Of a DNA stretch of 64,000 nucleotides, positions 1 through 9,410 are shown one piece after another. Below the pieces are notes generated by a model. It was not told the origin of the DNA, did no database searches, and saw only the letters and a program-made list of their open reading frames with translations. The DNA lies in assembly GCA_019218375.1 (NCBI GenBank), contig JAHUUK010000005.1:62001-126000 (forward strand). The letters run 5' to 3'. Position numbers and translations under genes: made by a program. Within the stretch, counting starts at the first letter, position 1, and each line of letters starts with the position of its first letter. The DNA comes from Dermabacteraceae bacterium TAE3-ERU5. Its GTDB lineage: Bacteria > Actinomycetota > Actinomycetes > Actinomycetales > Dermabacteraceae.

Positions 1-1901
1 GGTGCCGGGTTGGTAGAGATTACCGATCCTGCCGCCACGGTATCGCTGAACTCATCGGCCGCGCGGGAAGTGCCATAGCCATCGGACTCCAGATCTTGCT
101 TTGCCTCTTCGTAGCTGCGCCCGATGTAGTTCTTCATAATCGACGGGCCGGGGGCCTTCGCCACGGTGATGGTCACGGTCGCATCCTTAGGCAGGGTTGC
201 GCCGGAACCGTCCGGGTTTTGCGAAATAACGGTGCCCGCGGTGCGATCGGATTCGGTATCTACCCGGCTCACTGCGAAACCGGCGTCGCGCAGCGTCTGG
301 GTGGCATCGTCTACGTTCGCGCCCACCACGTTGGGTACGGTCAGTACGCCAGAAGCGGTCCAGAACAGGATCCGTTCGCCGTGGCGAGCGGTGCTTCCCG
401 CGCCCGGCTCAGACCTTGTTACATGGTCTTTTTCGACGTCCTTCACGTTTTCTGCGCCCTGGAACATCGGCACAAGCCCGGCCTCGGAAAGTAGCTGTTC
501 AGCTTCGGCGCGGGTCTTGCCCTTGATGTCTGGCACGGTCACGTTCGCCGGGCCGGAAGACACCGAGAGGGTAACGGTAGCGCCCTTGTTCACCTTGGTG
601 CCCTGGGCCGGGTCGGAATTGATTACCCGCCCCTTGTCTACCTCGTTGGATTCCTTTTCCACGATCTTGGCTACCAGGCCGTCGGTTTCCAGCGCTTTGC
701 GCGCATCCTGCACGCTCAACCCGGCAACGGCCGGAATCTGCACCTGCTCCGGGCCGCGTGAAGGCCACAGCCACCAGACGCTGAATGCCAGCAGCGAAAC
801 TGCCGCCAGGCCGATCAGGGTCCACAGCAGGGCCATCCCGTTGCCGGAGGAATCCTTTTCTTCCGGAGTCTTGGCCTTCCCCGCCGGGCTGGCACTCACC
901 GGCTGCCCCTGCGAAACGGTGCCGCTACCCGCCGCTACTCCTGCGGGAGTGAGCACCTGGGTGGCGTCGGTGACGGGGCTGAGCACCTGGGTGCGGTCAG
1001 CGTCGGTCACTGCCTCCGGGGAATGCTGAGAAGCGATGGTCTGGTGTCCGCGCAGTACCGCGCGGACATCCTTCGCGAAGTCCGCCGCGGATTCGTAGCG
1101 CTGCTCGCGATCCTTTGCCAGGCCCTTCAACACCACCGCGTCCATTGCGGGGCTGACTGTCGGGTTTAGCTGGCTGGGAACCGGAGCCGGTTCGCGTACA
1201 TGCTGGTAGGCGATGGAAACGGGGGAGTCTCCCATGAAAGGTGCACGCCCCGTCAGCATTTCGTAAAGCACGCATGCCGCGGAGTAGATGTCGGAACGGA
1301 AGTCCACCGTTTCGCCGCGCGCCTGCTCCGGCGAAAGGTACTGGGCTGTTCCCATGACGGCGTGTGCCTGCGTCATGGCGCTGGAGGCGTCGGCTACCGC
1401 GCGGGCGATGCCGAAGTCCATCACCTTGACTTCGCCGCCCGGCGCGATCATCACGTTACCGGGCTTGATATCGCGGTGCACGATGCCGTTGCGGTGCGAA
1501 TATTCCAGGGCCGACAGTATGCCGTCCATGATTTTCGCGGCGCGTTCCTCGCTGAGCGGATGCTCGGGAGAAATCAGCGACTTCAGGGTGTCCCCCTGCA
1601 CGTACTCCATCACGATGTACGGCTGGGCGACCTCCTTGCCATCGCGGTCCGTGTAGTCCTCTTCGCCGGTGTCGTAAACGGCGACGATGGCGGGGTGGTT
1701 AAGCCCGGCCACGCTCTGCGCCTCGCGGCGAAAACGCTCCTGGAAGTTTTCGTCGCGAGCCAGATCTGCGCGCAGCAGCTTGATAGCCACCGGACGGTGC
1801 AGCCTAATATCGCGGCCAAGGAAGACGTCGGCCATACCGCCACGGCCGATCTCACGCTCCAACTGGTAGCGTCCGCCCAAAATTTCGGGTGTCTTAGTCA
1901 C
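1..1901 (-). CDS. pknB: Ser/Thr protein kinase PknB with PASTA domains (C-terminus cut by window edge)
   Basis: This is a transmembrane Ser/Thr kinase that senses muropeptides or lipid II outside the cell and phosphorylates growth and division proteins inside. A GTG start at 1901 overlaps the pknA stop by 8 nt. The kinase domain fills about residues 1-270: glycine loop GRGGMADVF, the IVHRDIKPGN catalytic loop, DFGIA, and MGTAQYLSPEQ. A Thr/Gln-rich juxtamembrane stretch (two copies of a DATQVLTP-like motif) leads to one membrane helix near residues 354-376. Three complete PASTA repeats follow and a fourth is cut off at the left edge (about residue 633). It is the last readable gene of the growth-control operon. 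The family and orientation are certain; the number of PASTA repeats beyond the edge is unknown. Confidence 0.95.
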   Translation of the reverse strand, partial: MTKTPEILGGRYQLEREIGRGGMADVFLGRDIRLHRPVAIKLLRADLARDENFQERFRREAQSVAGLNHPAIVAVYDTGEEDYTDRDGKEVAQPYIVMEYVQGDTLKSLISPEHPLSEERAAKIMDGILSALEYSHRNGIVHRDIKPGNVMIAPGGEVKVMDFGIARAVADASSAMTQAHAVMGTAQYLSPEQARGETVDFRSDIYSAACVLYEMLTGRAPFMGDSPVSIAYQHVREPAPVPSQLNPTVSPAMDAVVLKGLAKDREQRYESAADFAKDVRAVLRGHQTIASQHSPEAVTDADRTQVLSPVTDATQVLTPAGVAAGSGTVSQGQPVSASPAGKAKTPEEKDSSGNGMALLWTLIGLAAVSLLAFSVWWLWPSRGPEQVQIPAVAGLSVQDARKALETDGLVAKIVEKESNEVDKGRVINSDPAQGTKVNKGATVTLSVSSGPANVTVPDIKGKTRAEAEQLLSEAGLVPMFQGAENVKDVEKDHVTRSEPGAGSTARHGERILFWTASGVLTVPNVVGANVDDATQTLRDAGFAVSRVDTESDRTAGTVISQNPDGSGATLPKDATVTITVAKAPGPSIMKNYIGRSYEEAKQDLESDGYGTSRAADEFSDTVAAGSVISTNPA

Positions 1902-3156
1902 TGCGTGTATCCGTTCTTCCGGGAAGTCGCCCGCAAACACCTCGGGCGAACTGTAAAAACTGCGGGCAGGCAAAAACTAAAGCATTGGCCTGCGTGAATC
2001 CTCCGGCGCTATTTACAAGCGCCATCACGATAACGATCAGCAGCAAAACTGCCAAAACTATCCCCGGCAGCGTGAAACGGCTGCGCCGGGAACGGTTAAG
2101 GGGCTGGGGCTGCTCACTCTGTGCCGACAGCACCGGCTGCGCCCCGGTGGCTGCGCGATGCCTAACCGGGCGGCTCTGGGAAGCCACGGCGGGCATGGCC
2201 GACGTGCGCGAATGCGAACGCTCGCGCCTGCTACGCGGCTGCACGGCGGGCTTTCGTTCCTGCTTTGGCGCTATCGGCTGCGTCAGCGGGGGCTGGAAAA
2301 CACCCATCCCGTAATCGGGTTCTTCCCCGGCTTCAATCGCGATCAGGGACTCCGCCACAGCCTGCGCCGTGCGGGGGCGGTTAGCGGGAGCCTTCGCCAG
2401 GCACATTTCAACCAGTTTGCGCAGCTCGCGGTCGATGTCTTCCGGCATCGGTGGCACGCGCTTTTTCACCTGCGCCATGGCGATCTCTACCTGGGATGCG
2501 CCCGTGAAGGGGCGCCTGCCGGTAAGCATTTCGTAACCGACGATACCCAGCGAATAAATATCCGACAGGTTGGTTGCGGCCTTGCCCATTGCCTGTTCCG
2601 GCGAAAGGTACTGAGCGGTTCCCATCACCAGACCTGTTTTGGTCAGTTTGGCCTGGTCCTCGCTGCGGGCGATACCGAAATCGGTTATTTTCACGCGGGG
2701 TTCGCCCGATTCATCATCCACCAGGATGTTTTCCGGCTTGATGTCCCTGTGGACCACACCCGCCCGGTGCGCGGCCTGCAGGGCGTACGCTACCTGCCGC
2801 ATCACCTGCATGGTGAACACCTGGTCCATGCCGTCCGGGTGTTCTTCGATGATGTCGGAAAGGGGCCTGCCCGGCACCAGTTCCATCACGATGAAGGCGC
2901 GGCCGTCTACCTCGCCGTAATCGTAGAGGGCGGCAATTCCCTCATGCGCAAGGGCGGCGGTGTGCTTTGCTTCCGCGCGGAAACGGTTAAGAAAAACCTC
3001 GTCCCCCGCGTATTCGTCACGCAGAATCTTCAGGGCGCAGGTGCGGCCCTCGATGTCTGCATCGCTAGCCTGCCAAACCTGCCCCATGCCGCCGGTTGCG
3101 ATCAGATCGACCAGGCGATAGCGGCCCTGCACAGTATCACCAACGCGAAGCGTCAT
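1894..3156 (-). CDS. pknA: Ser/Thr protein kinase PknA
   Basis: A 420-residue Ser/Thr kinase, partner of PknB in control of cell shape and division. The catalytic domain (about 1-275) shows the glycine loop ATGGMGQVW, the AIK-type lysine as CALKILRDE, VVHRDIKPEN, TDFGIA and GTAQYLSPEQ. A basic Pro/Ser/Arg-rich linker follows, then one hydrophobic helix (near FTLPGIVLAVLLLIVIVMAL, about 362-381). As in other PknA proteins there is no PASTA sensor; the extracellular tail is only about 38 residues and carries two Cys. The ATG start overlaps the pbpA stop by 4 nt, and the 3' end overlaps pknB, so the genes are translationally coupled. Confidence 0.93.
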   Translation of the reverse strand: MTLRVGDTVQGRYRLVDLIATGGMGQVWQASDADIEGRTCALKILRDEYAGDEVFLNRFRAEAKHTAALAHEGIAALYDYGEVDGRAFIVMELVPGRPLSDIIEEHPDGMDQVFTMQVMRQVAYALQAAHRAGVVHRDIKPENILVDDESGEPRVKITDFGIARSEDQAKLTKTGLVMGTAQYLSPEQAMGKAATNLSDIYSLGIVGYEMLTGRRPFTGASQVEIAMAQVKKRVPPMPEDIDRELRKLVEMCLAKAPANRPRTAQAVAESLIAIEAGEEPDYGMGVFQPPLTQPIAPKQERKPAVQPRSRRERSHSRTSAMPAVASQSRPVRHRAATGAQPVLSAQSEQPQPLNRSRRSRFTLPGIVLAVLLLIVIVMALVNSAGGFTQANALVFACPQFLQFARGVCGRLPGRTDTRSD

Positions 3157-4598
3157 TTCTTCATCACCGCCCGCAGAACTTCCTTTGCGATGGGGGCTGC
3201 GGCGTCCCCGCCGTAACCGCCCTCTTCCACCACCACGGCTACCGCGATCTTGCGGTTACCGGAGATGCCGTAGCCGGTAAACCAGGCATGCGGCTGCTTT
3301 CCGGACTGCCATTCGGCGGTTCCCGTTTTACCGCCCACCACGATGCCGTCTAGCCGTGCTGCCCGGCCCGTGCCGTCGTTCACCGTGGCCTCCATCATTT
3401 CGCGCATCTGCGCGGCGTGGGAGGCGCTCAGCGGCTGCGAAAGCTCCTTGGGGGTAAGCGCGGAAATCTCGTTCAGATCGGCCGTGCGCACCTTGGAAAC
3501 AAGCTGCGGCGCCATTACCCGGCCATCGTTTGCGATACCGGCAGAAATCATCGCCACCTGCAGCGGGGTGACGCGATCCTCGTACTGGCCGATGGAAGCG
3601 AGCGCCAGCTGCGGCTGGTTCATGTTCTTGGCAATGCTGGAAGGGGTGACCGTGAGGGGAATGTTTAGCTTTTCTCCAAAACCAAACTTCTTCGCCATCG
3701 CATCTATCTTTCCCTGGCCCAGCTTCACGCCGAGCTGCGCGAAAGAGGTGTTGCAAGACTGCTGCAACGCGCTGCTCAAAGACGAAGAATCATCCGTGCC
3801 GCAGGGGGCGGGGTTAGGGCCGGGATGGTTCGGCAGTTCCGTGTTGGTCTGCGGTAGTTTCCAGCGTGCCGGGCCGGGAATCTGAGTCTGCGGCGTGTAG
3901 TTGCCGTCCTCCAACGCGGCTGCGGCCACGATCAGCTTAAAGGTGGAGCCAGGCGGGTAAAGATCGCCACCCACCGCCCGGTTAATTAGCGGCTTGGCGG
4001 GATCCGAGTTCAGCTTCTGCCAGTTCTCGCGCACCTGCTTGCCCTTGTGCCCGGCAAGCAGGTTCGGATCGTAGGAAGGCTTGGAAACCATGGCGAGCAC
4101 GGCCCCGGTTTCGGCATCGAGCGCCACCACGGAACCGTGACGGTTACCGAGCGCGTCCCAGGCCGCCTGCTGTGCCTTCGGATCTAGCGTTAGTTCGACC
4201 GACGCCCCCTGGGCCTTACGGCCCGACAAAAGATCGCGAATGCGCTGGTAGAAAAGGGAGTCGGCTTCGCCCGAAAGGGTCGGGTTAAGCGCGCGCTCTA
4301 TCCCGCTGGAACCGTAGATCACGGAATAGTATCCGGTCACCGGCGCATACATGGCGCCGCCGGGATAGGTGCGCTGGTAACCGAACGCATCATTCACGGG
4401 CTCGGATTCCGCGATGGCATTTCCGGCCACGACTATCGGGCCGCGATGCTTACCGAACTCGTTGTAGATGGTGCGCGCGTTACGCGAATCGTTATTGAGG
4501 GAATCCTGGGCTATCACCTGGAAATAGGTGGAGGAGGCGAACAGCGCCAGGAACAGCACTGTCACCACCAGCCAGACGTTACGCAGGGTCTTATTCAC
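3153..4598 (-). CDS. pbpA: Class B penicillin-binding protein PbpA (peptidoglycan transpeptidase)
   Basis: A 481-residue D,D-transpeptidase that cross-links peptidoglycan and works with the RodA/FtsW polymerase encoded just upstream. An N-terminal membrane anchor (about 8-28) precedes the PBP-dimer and transpeptidase regions. The three penicillin-binding motifs are present: SxxK as PGSTFKLIV, SxN as SCNTSF, and KTG as GGKTGTAEW. Length matches actinobacterial PbpA. The GTG start directly abuts the rodA stop codon, and the end overlaps pknA by 4 nt, so it sits in the middle of the operon and is probably a target of the kinases. Confidence 0.94.
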   Translation of the reverse strand: MNKTLRNVWLVVTVLFLALFASSTYFQVIAQDSLNNDSRNARTIYNEFGKHRGPIVVAGNAIAESEPVNDAFGYQRTYPGGAMYAPVTGYYSVIYGSSGIERALNPTLSGEADSLFYQRIRDLLSGRKAQGASVELTLDPKAQQAAWDALGNRHGSVVALDAETGAVLAMVSKPSYDPNLLAGHKGKQVRENWQKLNSDPAKPLINRAVGGDLYPPGSTFKLIVAAAALEDGNYTPQTQIPGPARWKLPQTNTELPNHPGPNPAPCGTDDSSSLSSALQQSCNTSFAQLGVKLGQGKIDAMAKKFGFGEKLNIPLTVTPSSIAKNMNQPQLALASIGQYEDRVTPLQVAMISAGIANDGRVMAPQLVSKVRTADLNEISALTPKELSQPLSASHAAQMREMMEATVNDGTGRAARLDGIVVGGKTGTAEWQSGKQPHAWFTGYGISGNRKIAVAVVVEEGGYGGDAAAPIAKEVLRAVMKK

Positions 4599-5936
4599 CT
4601 ATGCCACCTGCTCCCTCATCACAGCCGCCGGGCGGCGTGCGTTATCGGACATGCGCACCAGCAGGCCGACTATCAGCCAGTTAGCCACGAGCGAGGAGCC
4701 ACCGGCCGCCATGAACGGCAGTGTCAGCCCGGTCAGGGGGATCACCCTGGTGATGCCGCCAACCACGACGAACACCTGTAGGGCGATCACGAAGCCCAGG
4801 CCGCCCGCCAGCAGTTTGCCGAAACCGTCCGGGATCACGATGCCGGTGCGCAGGAAACGCTGCACGAGCACCAGGTAGAGCAGCAGGATCGCGAACACCC
4901 CGACCAGGCCGAGCTGTTCCGCGAGGGTCGCGAAAATGAAGTCCGACTGCGAATGCGGCACCATCGCGGGACGGCCCCCGCCCAGGCCAGCACCGGTCAA
5001 ACCGCCGTTAGCCAGCCCGAAGAGTCCCTTCGCAATCTGTTCGCAGGAAGAGTAGGAATCTTTCCCCAGGGGATCTACCCAGCACTTGATGCGGCGCTGC
5101 ACGTGGGAAAGCTGCGTGGCGGCATAAATTGCGGGGGGTAGGAACATGACCGCCCCCATAATCAGCCAGCTCAGCCTGTCGGTAGCGACGTAAAGCATCG
5201 CCACGAACAAGCCGAACAGCAGAATCGAAGTGCCCAGGTCGGTTTCGAATACCAGCACCCCGAGAGCCAGCAGCCAGGCAACCACGATGGGGCCGAAATC
5301 GCGCCAGCGCGGAAAATTGATACCGAGGATCTTGGGCCCCGTCAGCGCCAGCGTGTCCCGGCGGGAAACCAGGTAGCCCGCGCAGAAAATGGCCAGGCAG
5401 ATCTTCGCGATCTCACCGGGCTGGAAACTCATGGAACCGAGCCGGATCCAGATCCGGGAGCCGTTGATGTTCTGCCCGATAAAGGGAAGCAGCGGCATCA
5501 GCAGCAGCAGGATTCCCGCCAGCGCAAAAGTCCAGGTGTAGCGGCGCAGCCAGCGATGATCGCGTACCAGCAAAATGGTTGCGCAGCACAGGGCCACGCC
5601 GAAAACCGTCCACATGAGCTGGCGGTTAGCGTGCGCGGTGGTGCCTAAAGAAATATCTACGCTGGAAATAAGCCCTACGCCGATCCCGTTGATCGTTAGC
5701 ACGATGGGCAGAATCAGCGGGTCCGCATAAGGGGCGCGCAGCGACATCACGAGCTGCAAAGCCACCGCCACCGCAGTGAAAGTAGCGGCGTACAGCCACA
5801 GATCGGCCGGGAGCTTATCGTCGTGATTCAGAGCAGCCAGGGCATGCGTCCCCACGCCGATAACGACGGCGAAAAACAGCAACAGCGCCTGGGTGCCCCG
5901 TTGCGGCTTAGCAGTGTGGGTGATGACCGTAGCCAA
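4599..5936 (-). CDS. rodA: RodA/FtsW/SpoVE-family peptidoglycan glycosyltransferase
   Basis: A 445-residue polytopic SEDS protein that polymerises lipid II into glycan strands. It has about ten hydrophobic segments. SEDS hallmarks are visible: NGSRIWIRLG followed by FQPGEIAK, the large extracellular loop with KGLFGLANGGLTGAGLG, and a C-terminal LTGLTLPFMAAGGSSLVANW. The best start is TTG at 5936, with GGGAAGG about 8 nt upstream inside the end of pstP; no ATG or GTG fits as well. It pairs with the adjacent class B PBP, the usual SEDS-PBP arrangement. By position it is the RodA-like paralogue beside pknA/B rather than the FtsW of a dcw cluster. Confidence 0.92.
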   Translation of the reverse strand: MATVITHTAKPQRGTQALLLFFAVVIGVGTHALAALNHDDKLPADLWLYAATFTAVAVALQLVMSLRAPYADPLILPIVLTINGIGVGLISSVDISLGTTAHANRQLMWTVFGVALCCATILLVRDHRWLRRYTWTFALAGILLLLMPLLPFIGQNINGSRIWIRLGSMSFQPGEIAKICLAIFCAGYLVSRRDTLALTGPKILGINFPRWRDFGPIVVAWLLALGVLVFETDLGTSILLFGLFVAMLYVATDRLSWLIMGAVMFLPPAIYAATQLSHVQRRIKCWVDPLGKDSYSSCEQIAKGLFGLANGGLTGAGLGGGRPAMVPHSQSDFIFATLAEQLGLVGVFAILLLYLVLVQRFLRTGIVIPDGFGKLLAGGLGFVIALQVFVVVGGITRVIPLTGLTLPFMAAGGSSLVANWLIVGLLVRMSDNARRPAAVMREQVA

Positions 5937-5939
5937 GGC

Positions 5940-7223
5940 TCAGCCTTCCCGCGACGCCGTGGGGGCCGGAGCGGAACTGGGCGTCTCTATCGGGGCGGGC
6001 GTTTGCTGCGCGGTGCTCAATCCCGTCAAAGACTCCACGATACGATCCGCCGCCCCGCGCGAATCCGCCGGGATGGTGTCGCTCACCTGACGCTGGTACG
6101 CCTGCGGCAGATCGCTCAGCTTGATCTGGGTGGTGGCTTCCGGCTCATACAGCGGGAAAGACCCCAAATCCTGGTTGATGCCCCGGTAAATGACCACGTT
6201 GGTGCCGTCACTACCGACGAAATACTGGGTGCGCACCCAGCTCATACCGAACCAAACCAGGATCGCGAGCAGGCTTGCGAGCAGCACGGAAACGATAACG
6301 GCGGGCCAGGCGCTGCGCTTAGCCGTCTCCTGCACCGTATCTTCCGGTTCCTCCGGCAGCGGCTCCGGTTCCTCCGTGCGCAGCAGGTCGGCGGCGCGCG
6401 AAGCACTGCTGCTGGCGCTGCTGCGAGGAGGGCAATTAGCCGCGGCGGAACCGACCACCTGCACATCGTGGCTGGGCGACATCCCGGCGGGAAGATCATC
6501 CAGCTCCAGCACGTCGGCCACGATGCAGGTGACGTTATCGGGGCCGCCGCCCTTCAACGCCAGCTCGATGAGTTTGTCGGCGCATTCCCCGACATCGCTG
6601 AACTCACGCAGGGTCTGTTCCAGGGTGCTGTCGCTGACAGGGCCGGAAAGACCGTCCGAGCAGAGCAGCCAGCGGTCGCCGGGGTGCGCCGGGCGCAGCG
6701 ACATGTCCAGATCCGGGTCGGAATCGACATCGCCCAGCACCTTTAAGACGGCGCTGCGATGCGGGTGGTGCTCCGCCTCCTCGGCGGTCAGGCGGCCCTC
6801 GTCCATCAACCGCTGCACCAGCGTGTGGTCCTTGGTGACCTGGGTGAACGAATCGCCCCGCAGCAGGTAGCCGCGAGAATCGCCGATATGCGCCAGCGCA
6901 AACTTGCCCTCGGTGCGCAGCAAAGCGGTAACGGTGGTGCCAAGGCCCGCCAGGGCAGGCTCGTCCTGTGCGCGCTGCAGCAGGGCGTCGTTGGCATCCA
7001 AAATGACATTTTCGAGTGCCGCCACGATGTCGTTAGCGGGGGTTTCCGCGTCCAGCTCCGCGAGGCGCGCAATGACGATGGAGGAAGCGATATCGCCGCC
7101 AGCGTGCCCGCCCATACCGTCGGCCACCGCAAGCAGATGCTCACCGGCGTAAGCCGAATCCTGGTTATTCGAGCGGAGCAAGCCCACATCGGAGCGTGCC
7201 GCGTAACGTAGTGCGATGGTCAT
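5940..7223 (-). CDS. pstP: PP2C-type Ser/Thr protein phosphatase PstP
   Basis: A 427-residue membrane-anchored phosphatase that removes phosphate from PknA/PknB and their substrates. The PP2C domain (about 1-240) shows the metal-binding motifs VADGMGGHAGGD, ALAHIGDSRGYLLR, LLCSDGLSG and GGPDNVTCIVADV. An acidic linker leads to one membrane helix (about 302-325) and an extracellular tail of about 100 residues, as in mycobacterial PstP. The ATG overlaps the fhaB stop by 4 nt. Having a kinase pair and their phosphatase in one operon indicates a closed phospho-signalling loop for wall growth. Confidence 0.94.
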   Translation of the reverse strand: MTIALRYAARSDVGLLRSNNQDSAYAGEHLLAVADGMGGHAGGDIASSIVIARLAELDAETPANDIVAALENVILDANDALLQRAQDEPALAGLGTTVTALLRTEGKFALAHIGDSRGYLLRGDSFTQVTKDHTLVQRLMDEGRLTAEEAEHHPHRSAVLKVLGDVDSDPDLDMSLRPAHPGDRWLLCSDGLSGPVSDSTLEQTLREFSDVGECADKLIELALKGGGPDNVTCIVADVLELDDLPAGMSPSHDVQVVGSAAANCPPRSSASSSASRAADLLRTEEPEPLPEEPEDTVQETAKRSAWPAVIVSVLLASLLAILVWFGMSWVRTQYFVGSDGTNVVIYRGINQDLGSFPLYEPEATTQIKLSDLPQAYQRQVSDTIPADSRGAADRIVESLTGLSTAQQTPAPIETPSSAPAPTASREG

Positions 7224-7711
7224 CTAGGTCCTCGTCTCAGTTCGACCTCTGTACGGCCGATCCGTAGTGTCGCGCCAGGCTTGAACGGCACCGGAGAATC
7301 GATCGTGCGGCCCGCGAGCAGCGTGCCGTTCTTCGATCCGAGATCCTCAACGAACCATTCGCCGCCGCGATTCATAATGCGTGCGTGTCGGCTAGAAACG
7401 TATTCGTCATCCAGCACCAGGGTGCATTCGGGTGCGCGACCGATCAAAACCGGTGCGGAATGCAGGGTCAGACTGGTGCCCCGCAAGGGCCCCTCGGTCA
7501 CCACCAGGGTGGTGACGAAAGCCGGGGCTGCGGGCGCAGCGGCCGGTGCCGCATTCTTCGGGGAAGCCTTAGCGGCGGGGGAGGTGCGCGGGCGCTCCAC
7601 GACGGAGGTGCCGCGCATGTCCCGCCGCAGCAGCAACAGTGCGATCACCACAAATAGCCACAGCGCCACCACGAAGGTGAGCCGCAGCGCTATCAGGGTT
7701 AGTTCACTCAT
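7220..7711 (-). CDS. fhaB: FHA-domain membrane protein FhaB (FipA-like)
   Basis: A 163-residue protein with one N-terminal membrane helix (about 6-29), an Ala/Pro-rich linker and a C-terminal FHA domain that binds phosphothreonine. FHA signatures are LIGRAPECTLVLDDEYVSSRHARI and the following DLGSKNGTLL. The frame stays open upstream to 7744, but the start at 7711 is preferred: it gives the usual MSELTLIALRL N-terminus, has AAGCGGG just upstream, and lies 7 nt after the fhaA stop. In relatives this protein links PknA/B signals to division proteins. Confidence 0.9.
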   Translation of the reverse strand: MSELTLIALRLTFVVALWLFVVIALLLLRRDMRGTSVVERPRTSPAAKASPKNAAPAAAPAAPAFVTTLVVTEGPLRGTSLTLHSAPVLIGRAPECTLVLDDEYVSSRHARIMNRGGEWFVEDLGSKNGTLLAGRTIDSPVPFKPGATLRIGRTEVELRRGPR

Positions 7712-7718
7712 GCCCGCT

Positions 7719-8426
7719 TCACCATTCGCTACCGTTACCGTCACGCAAGGTCACGGTGATAACGGTGCGGCCAATCTTTACTATCGCCCCGTCGCTGATA
7801 TCGACGGGGGTGGTGATACGGGAGCCGTTCACGTAGGTGCCGTTCGTGGAGCCGAGGTCGGTCACCACCAGGCCGTCCGAAACCACGCGGAACTCTACGT
7901 GATCGCGGGAAACGCCCGTATCTTCCAAAATGATGTCGGCGTTTTCGCCGCGCCCGATCACCGTGACATCGCCCGTCAGCAGGTACTGCTGCGAATCGAT
8001 CTCCAGAATCGGGGTGATGCGCTGATTATGAGCAGCGGCGGTCACGGTGGCGGCCGCGCCGCGTTCGGTGCGCGATTCCGTCTCGAAATTACCCGCGGGA
8101 ACCTCATCGTCGCGCTCCAGGGAAACGCTGAGCGGGCCGACGAACATGTACTGCTGCCGGTTCGCGTGATCTGTGAGCACACGCTCCAGCTCCGCGGTCA
8201 GCGTCTCCTCCCAGGAAACGAACCGGTCATAATCCTGCGAATGCAGGTAAACCATGTAAACGTTGGGGGCCAGGGTGCGGGAGCGATCCAACACCTGAAT
8301 CTGATCGTCGCACTCACGGCGCAGCCCCTGAGCCAGATCCAGCGGTTTTAAGGGCGCGTTGGCGCGCGAAAAGACACTGCTGACTCCACGGTCAATACCG
8401 CGTTCGAGCTTCTCGAAGAGTCCCAC
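7719..8426 (-). CDS. fhaA: FhaA: DUF3662 and FHA domain protein
   Basis: A 235-residue cytoplasmic protein, first gene of the growth-control operon. An N-terminal DUF3662 domain (about 1-115) starts with the typical MGLFEKLERGIDRGVSSVFS. The C-terminal FHA domain (about 145-235) contains VIGRGENADIILEDTGVSRDHVEF and a later TDLGSTNGTYVNG. It is shorter than mycobacterial FhaA, with a reduced linker. In relatives the FHA domain binds phosphorylated MviN/MurJ and so slows lipid II export. The GTG start has AAAGGA about 7 nt upstream. No gene lies between it and 8544. Confidence 0.92.
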   Translation of the reverse strand: MGLFEKLERGIDRGVSSVFSRANAPLKPLDLAQGLRRECDDQIQVLDRSRTLAPNVYMVYLHSQDYDRFVSWEETLTAELERVLTDHANRQQYMFVGPLSVSLERDDEVPAGNFETESRTERGAAATVTAAAHNQRITPILEIDSQQYLLTGDVTVIGRGENADIILEDTGVSRDHVEFRVVSDGLVVTDLGSTNGTYVNGSRITTPVDISDGAIVKIGRTVITVTLRDGNGSEW

Positions 8427-8543
8427 GGTTCATCCTTTTCTTTACCGGCGTAGATAGGTTGATCGTAGCGCGTCGGCGATTATTGTGTAGCGCTGCGGGG
8501 TTGCGCTGGCAGCAAAATGCCGTTTCCGTGAGAGCATAGCCAC

Positions 8544-9356
8544 GTGAGCGAGGAACTGCTGAAACCGTTGCAAGAAGCCGGCATCCAGTGCGCCGTGGCC
8601 GCCACCGACGCGACGCGCACCCTATATAGGGAGGGTGACTGCAGCGCGGTTTACCCCCTGGCGAGCGTGAGCAAACTCTTCACGGCCTATTCCGCCCTGA
8701 TCGCCTGCGAACGCGGGCTGCTCGACCTCGACGAACCGGCAGAGCCGGAGGGAGCCACGGTGCGGCACCTGCTCAGCCACGCCGCCGGATATTCGTTTGC
8801 CGATGCTACCCCGATAGGCAGGGTGGGCGCCCGGCGCGGTTATTCCAACTACGGCATAGAGGTGCTCGCCGCGCACGTCGAGGACGCCACCGGCTATCCG
8901 ATCGGGCAATGGCTGGAAACCAGCCTGATTGGCCCGCTCGGCATGAGAGACGTAGACACTGCCGGTTCCCCGGCGGCCGGATTCAGCGCGAGCGTAGAGG
9001 ACCTACTGCTGCTGGGCCGGGAATTCCTCGCACCCACCCTCGTATCGCCGGAGCTGTTTAAGATCGCCACCAACCCGGTATTTCCCGGCCTTTCCGGGGT
9101 ACTCCCCGGATTCGGCAGGCAGAAAGACAACGCCTGGGGACTCGGCTTCGAGATCAAGGCCGACAAGTCCCCGCACTGGACCGGCAGCAGCCAGGGGCCG
9201 CGCACCTTCGGGCACTTCGGACAGTCCGGTTCGTTCCTTTGGGTGGAGCCGGACCTGGGCCTGGCCTGCGCTTTCCTCGGTGATAAGCCGTTCAGCGAGG
9301 CGCACGCGGCGCTCTGGCCGCCCCTCAGCGACCGCGTGGTGGCGGCCTGCCGCTAG
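8544..9356 (+). CDS. Beta-lactamase/transpeptidase-fold serine hydrolase
   Basis: A 270-residue serine hydrolase of the class C beta-lactamase/esterase type. The nucleophile motif SVSK is at about 41-44, a YSN motif (second catalytic element) at about 100-102, and HFGQSGSF near 223 is the third motif. There is no signal peptide or membrane helix, so it is predicted cytoplasmic. It is short for the family (often 350-400), which suits a compact esterase or amide hydrolase. The substrate cannot be deduced. It stands alone between divergent fhaA and convergent hemL. Its stop codon lies inside the first unit of a 28-bp tandem duplication. Confidence 0.8.
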   Translation: MSEELLKPLQEAGIQCAVAATDATRTLYREGDCSAVYPLASVSKLFTAYSALIACERGLLDLDEPAEPEGATVRHLLSHAAGYSFADATPIGRVGARRGYSNYGIEVLAAHVEDATGYPIGQWLETSLIGPLGMRDVDTAGSPAAGFSASVEDLLLLGREFLAPTLVSPELFKIATNPVFPGLSGVLPGFGRQKDNAWGLGFEIKADKSPHWTGSSQGPRTFGHFGQSGSFLWVEPDLGLACAFLGDKPFSEAHAALWPPLSDRVVAACR

Positions 9357-9408
9357 GCCCCGAAGTAGGCCCAAAACAGGCTAGGCCCCGAAGTAGGCCC
9401 AAAACAGG
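9353..9408. repeat. Perfect 28-bp tandem duplication
   Basis: Two identical, directly adjacent 28-bp units lie at 9353-9380 and 9381-9408. The first unit contains the TAG stop of the serine hydrolase. The units are not hairpins themselves and lie just before the shared terminator. They look like a recent slippage or duplication product. Confidence 0.95.
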
Positions 9409-9410
9409 GA

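Noticed and set aside
1-8426. Long plus-strand open frames opposite the kinase and PBP genes
   Set aside because: They are GC-driven antisense frames with no domain, no ribosome site and heavy Arg/His/Gly bias.
9353-9408. CRISPR-like repeat
   Set aside because: Only two units with no spacer between them and no cas gene in the window.
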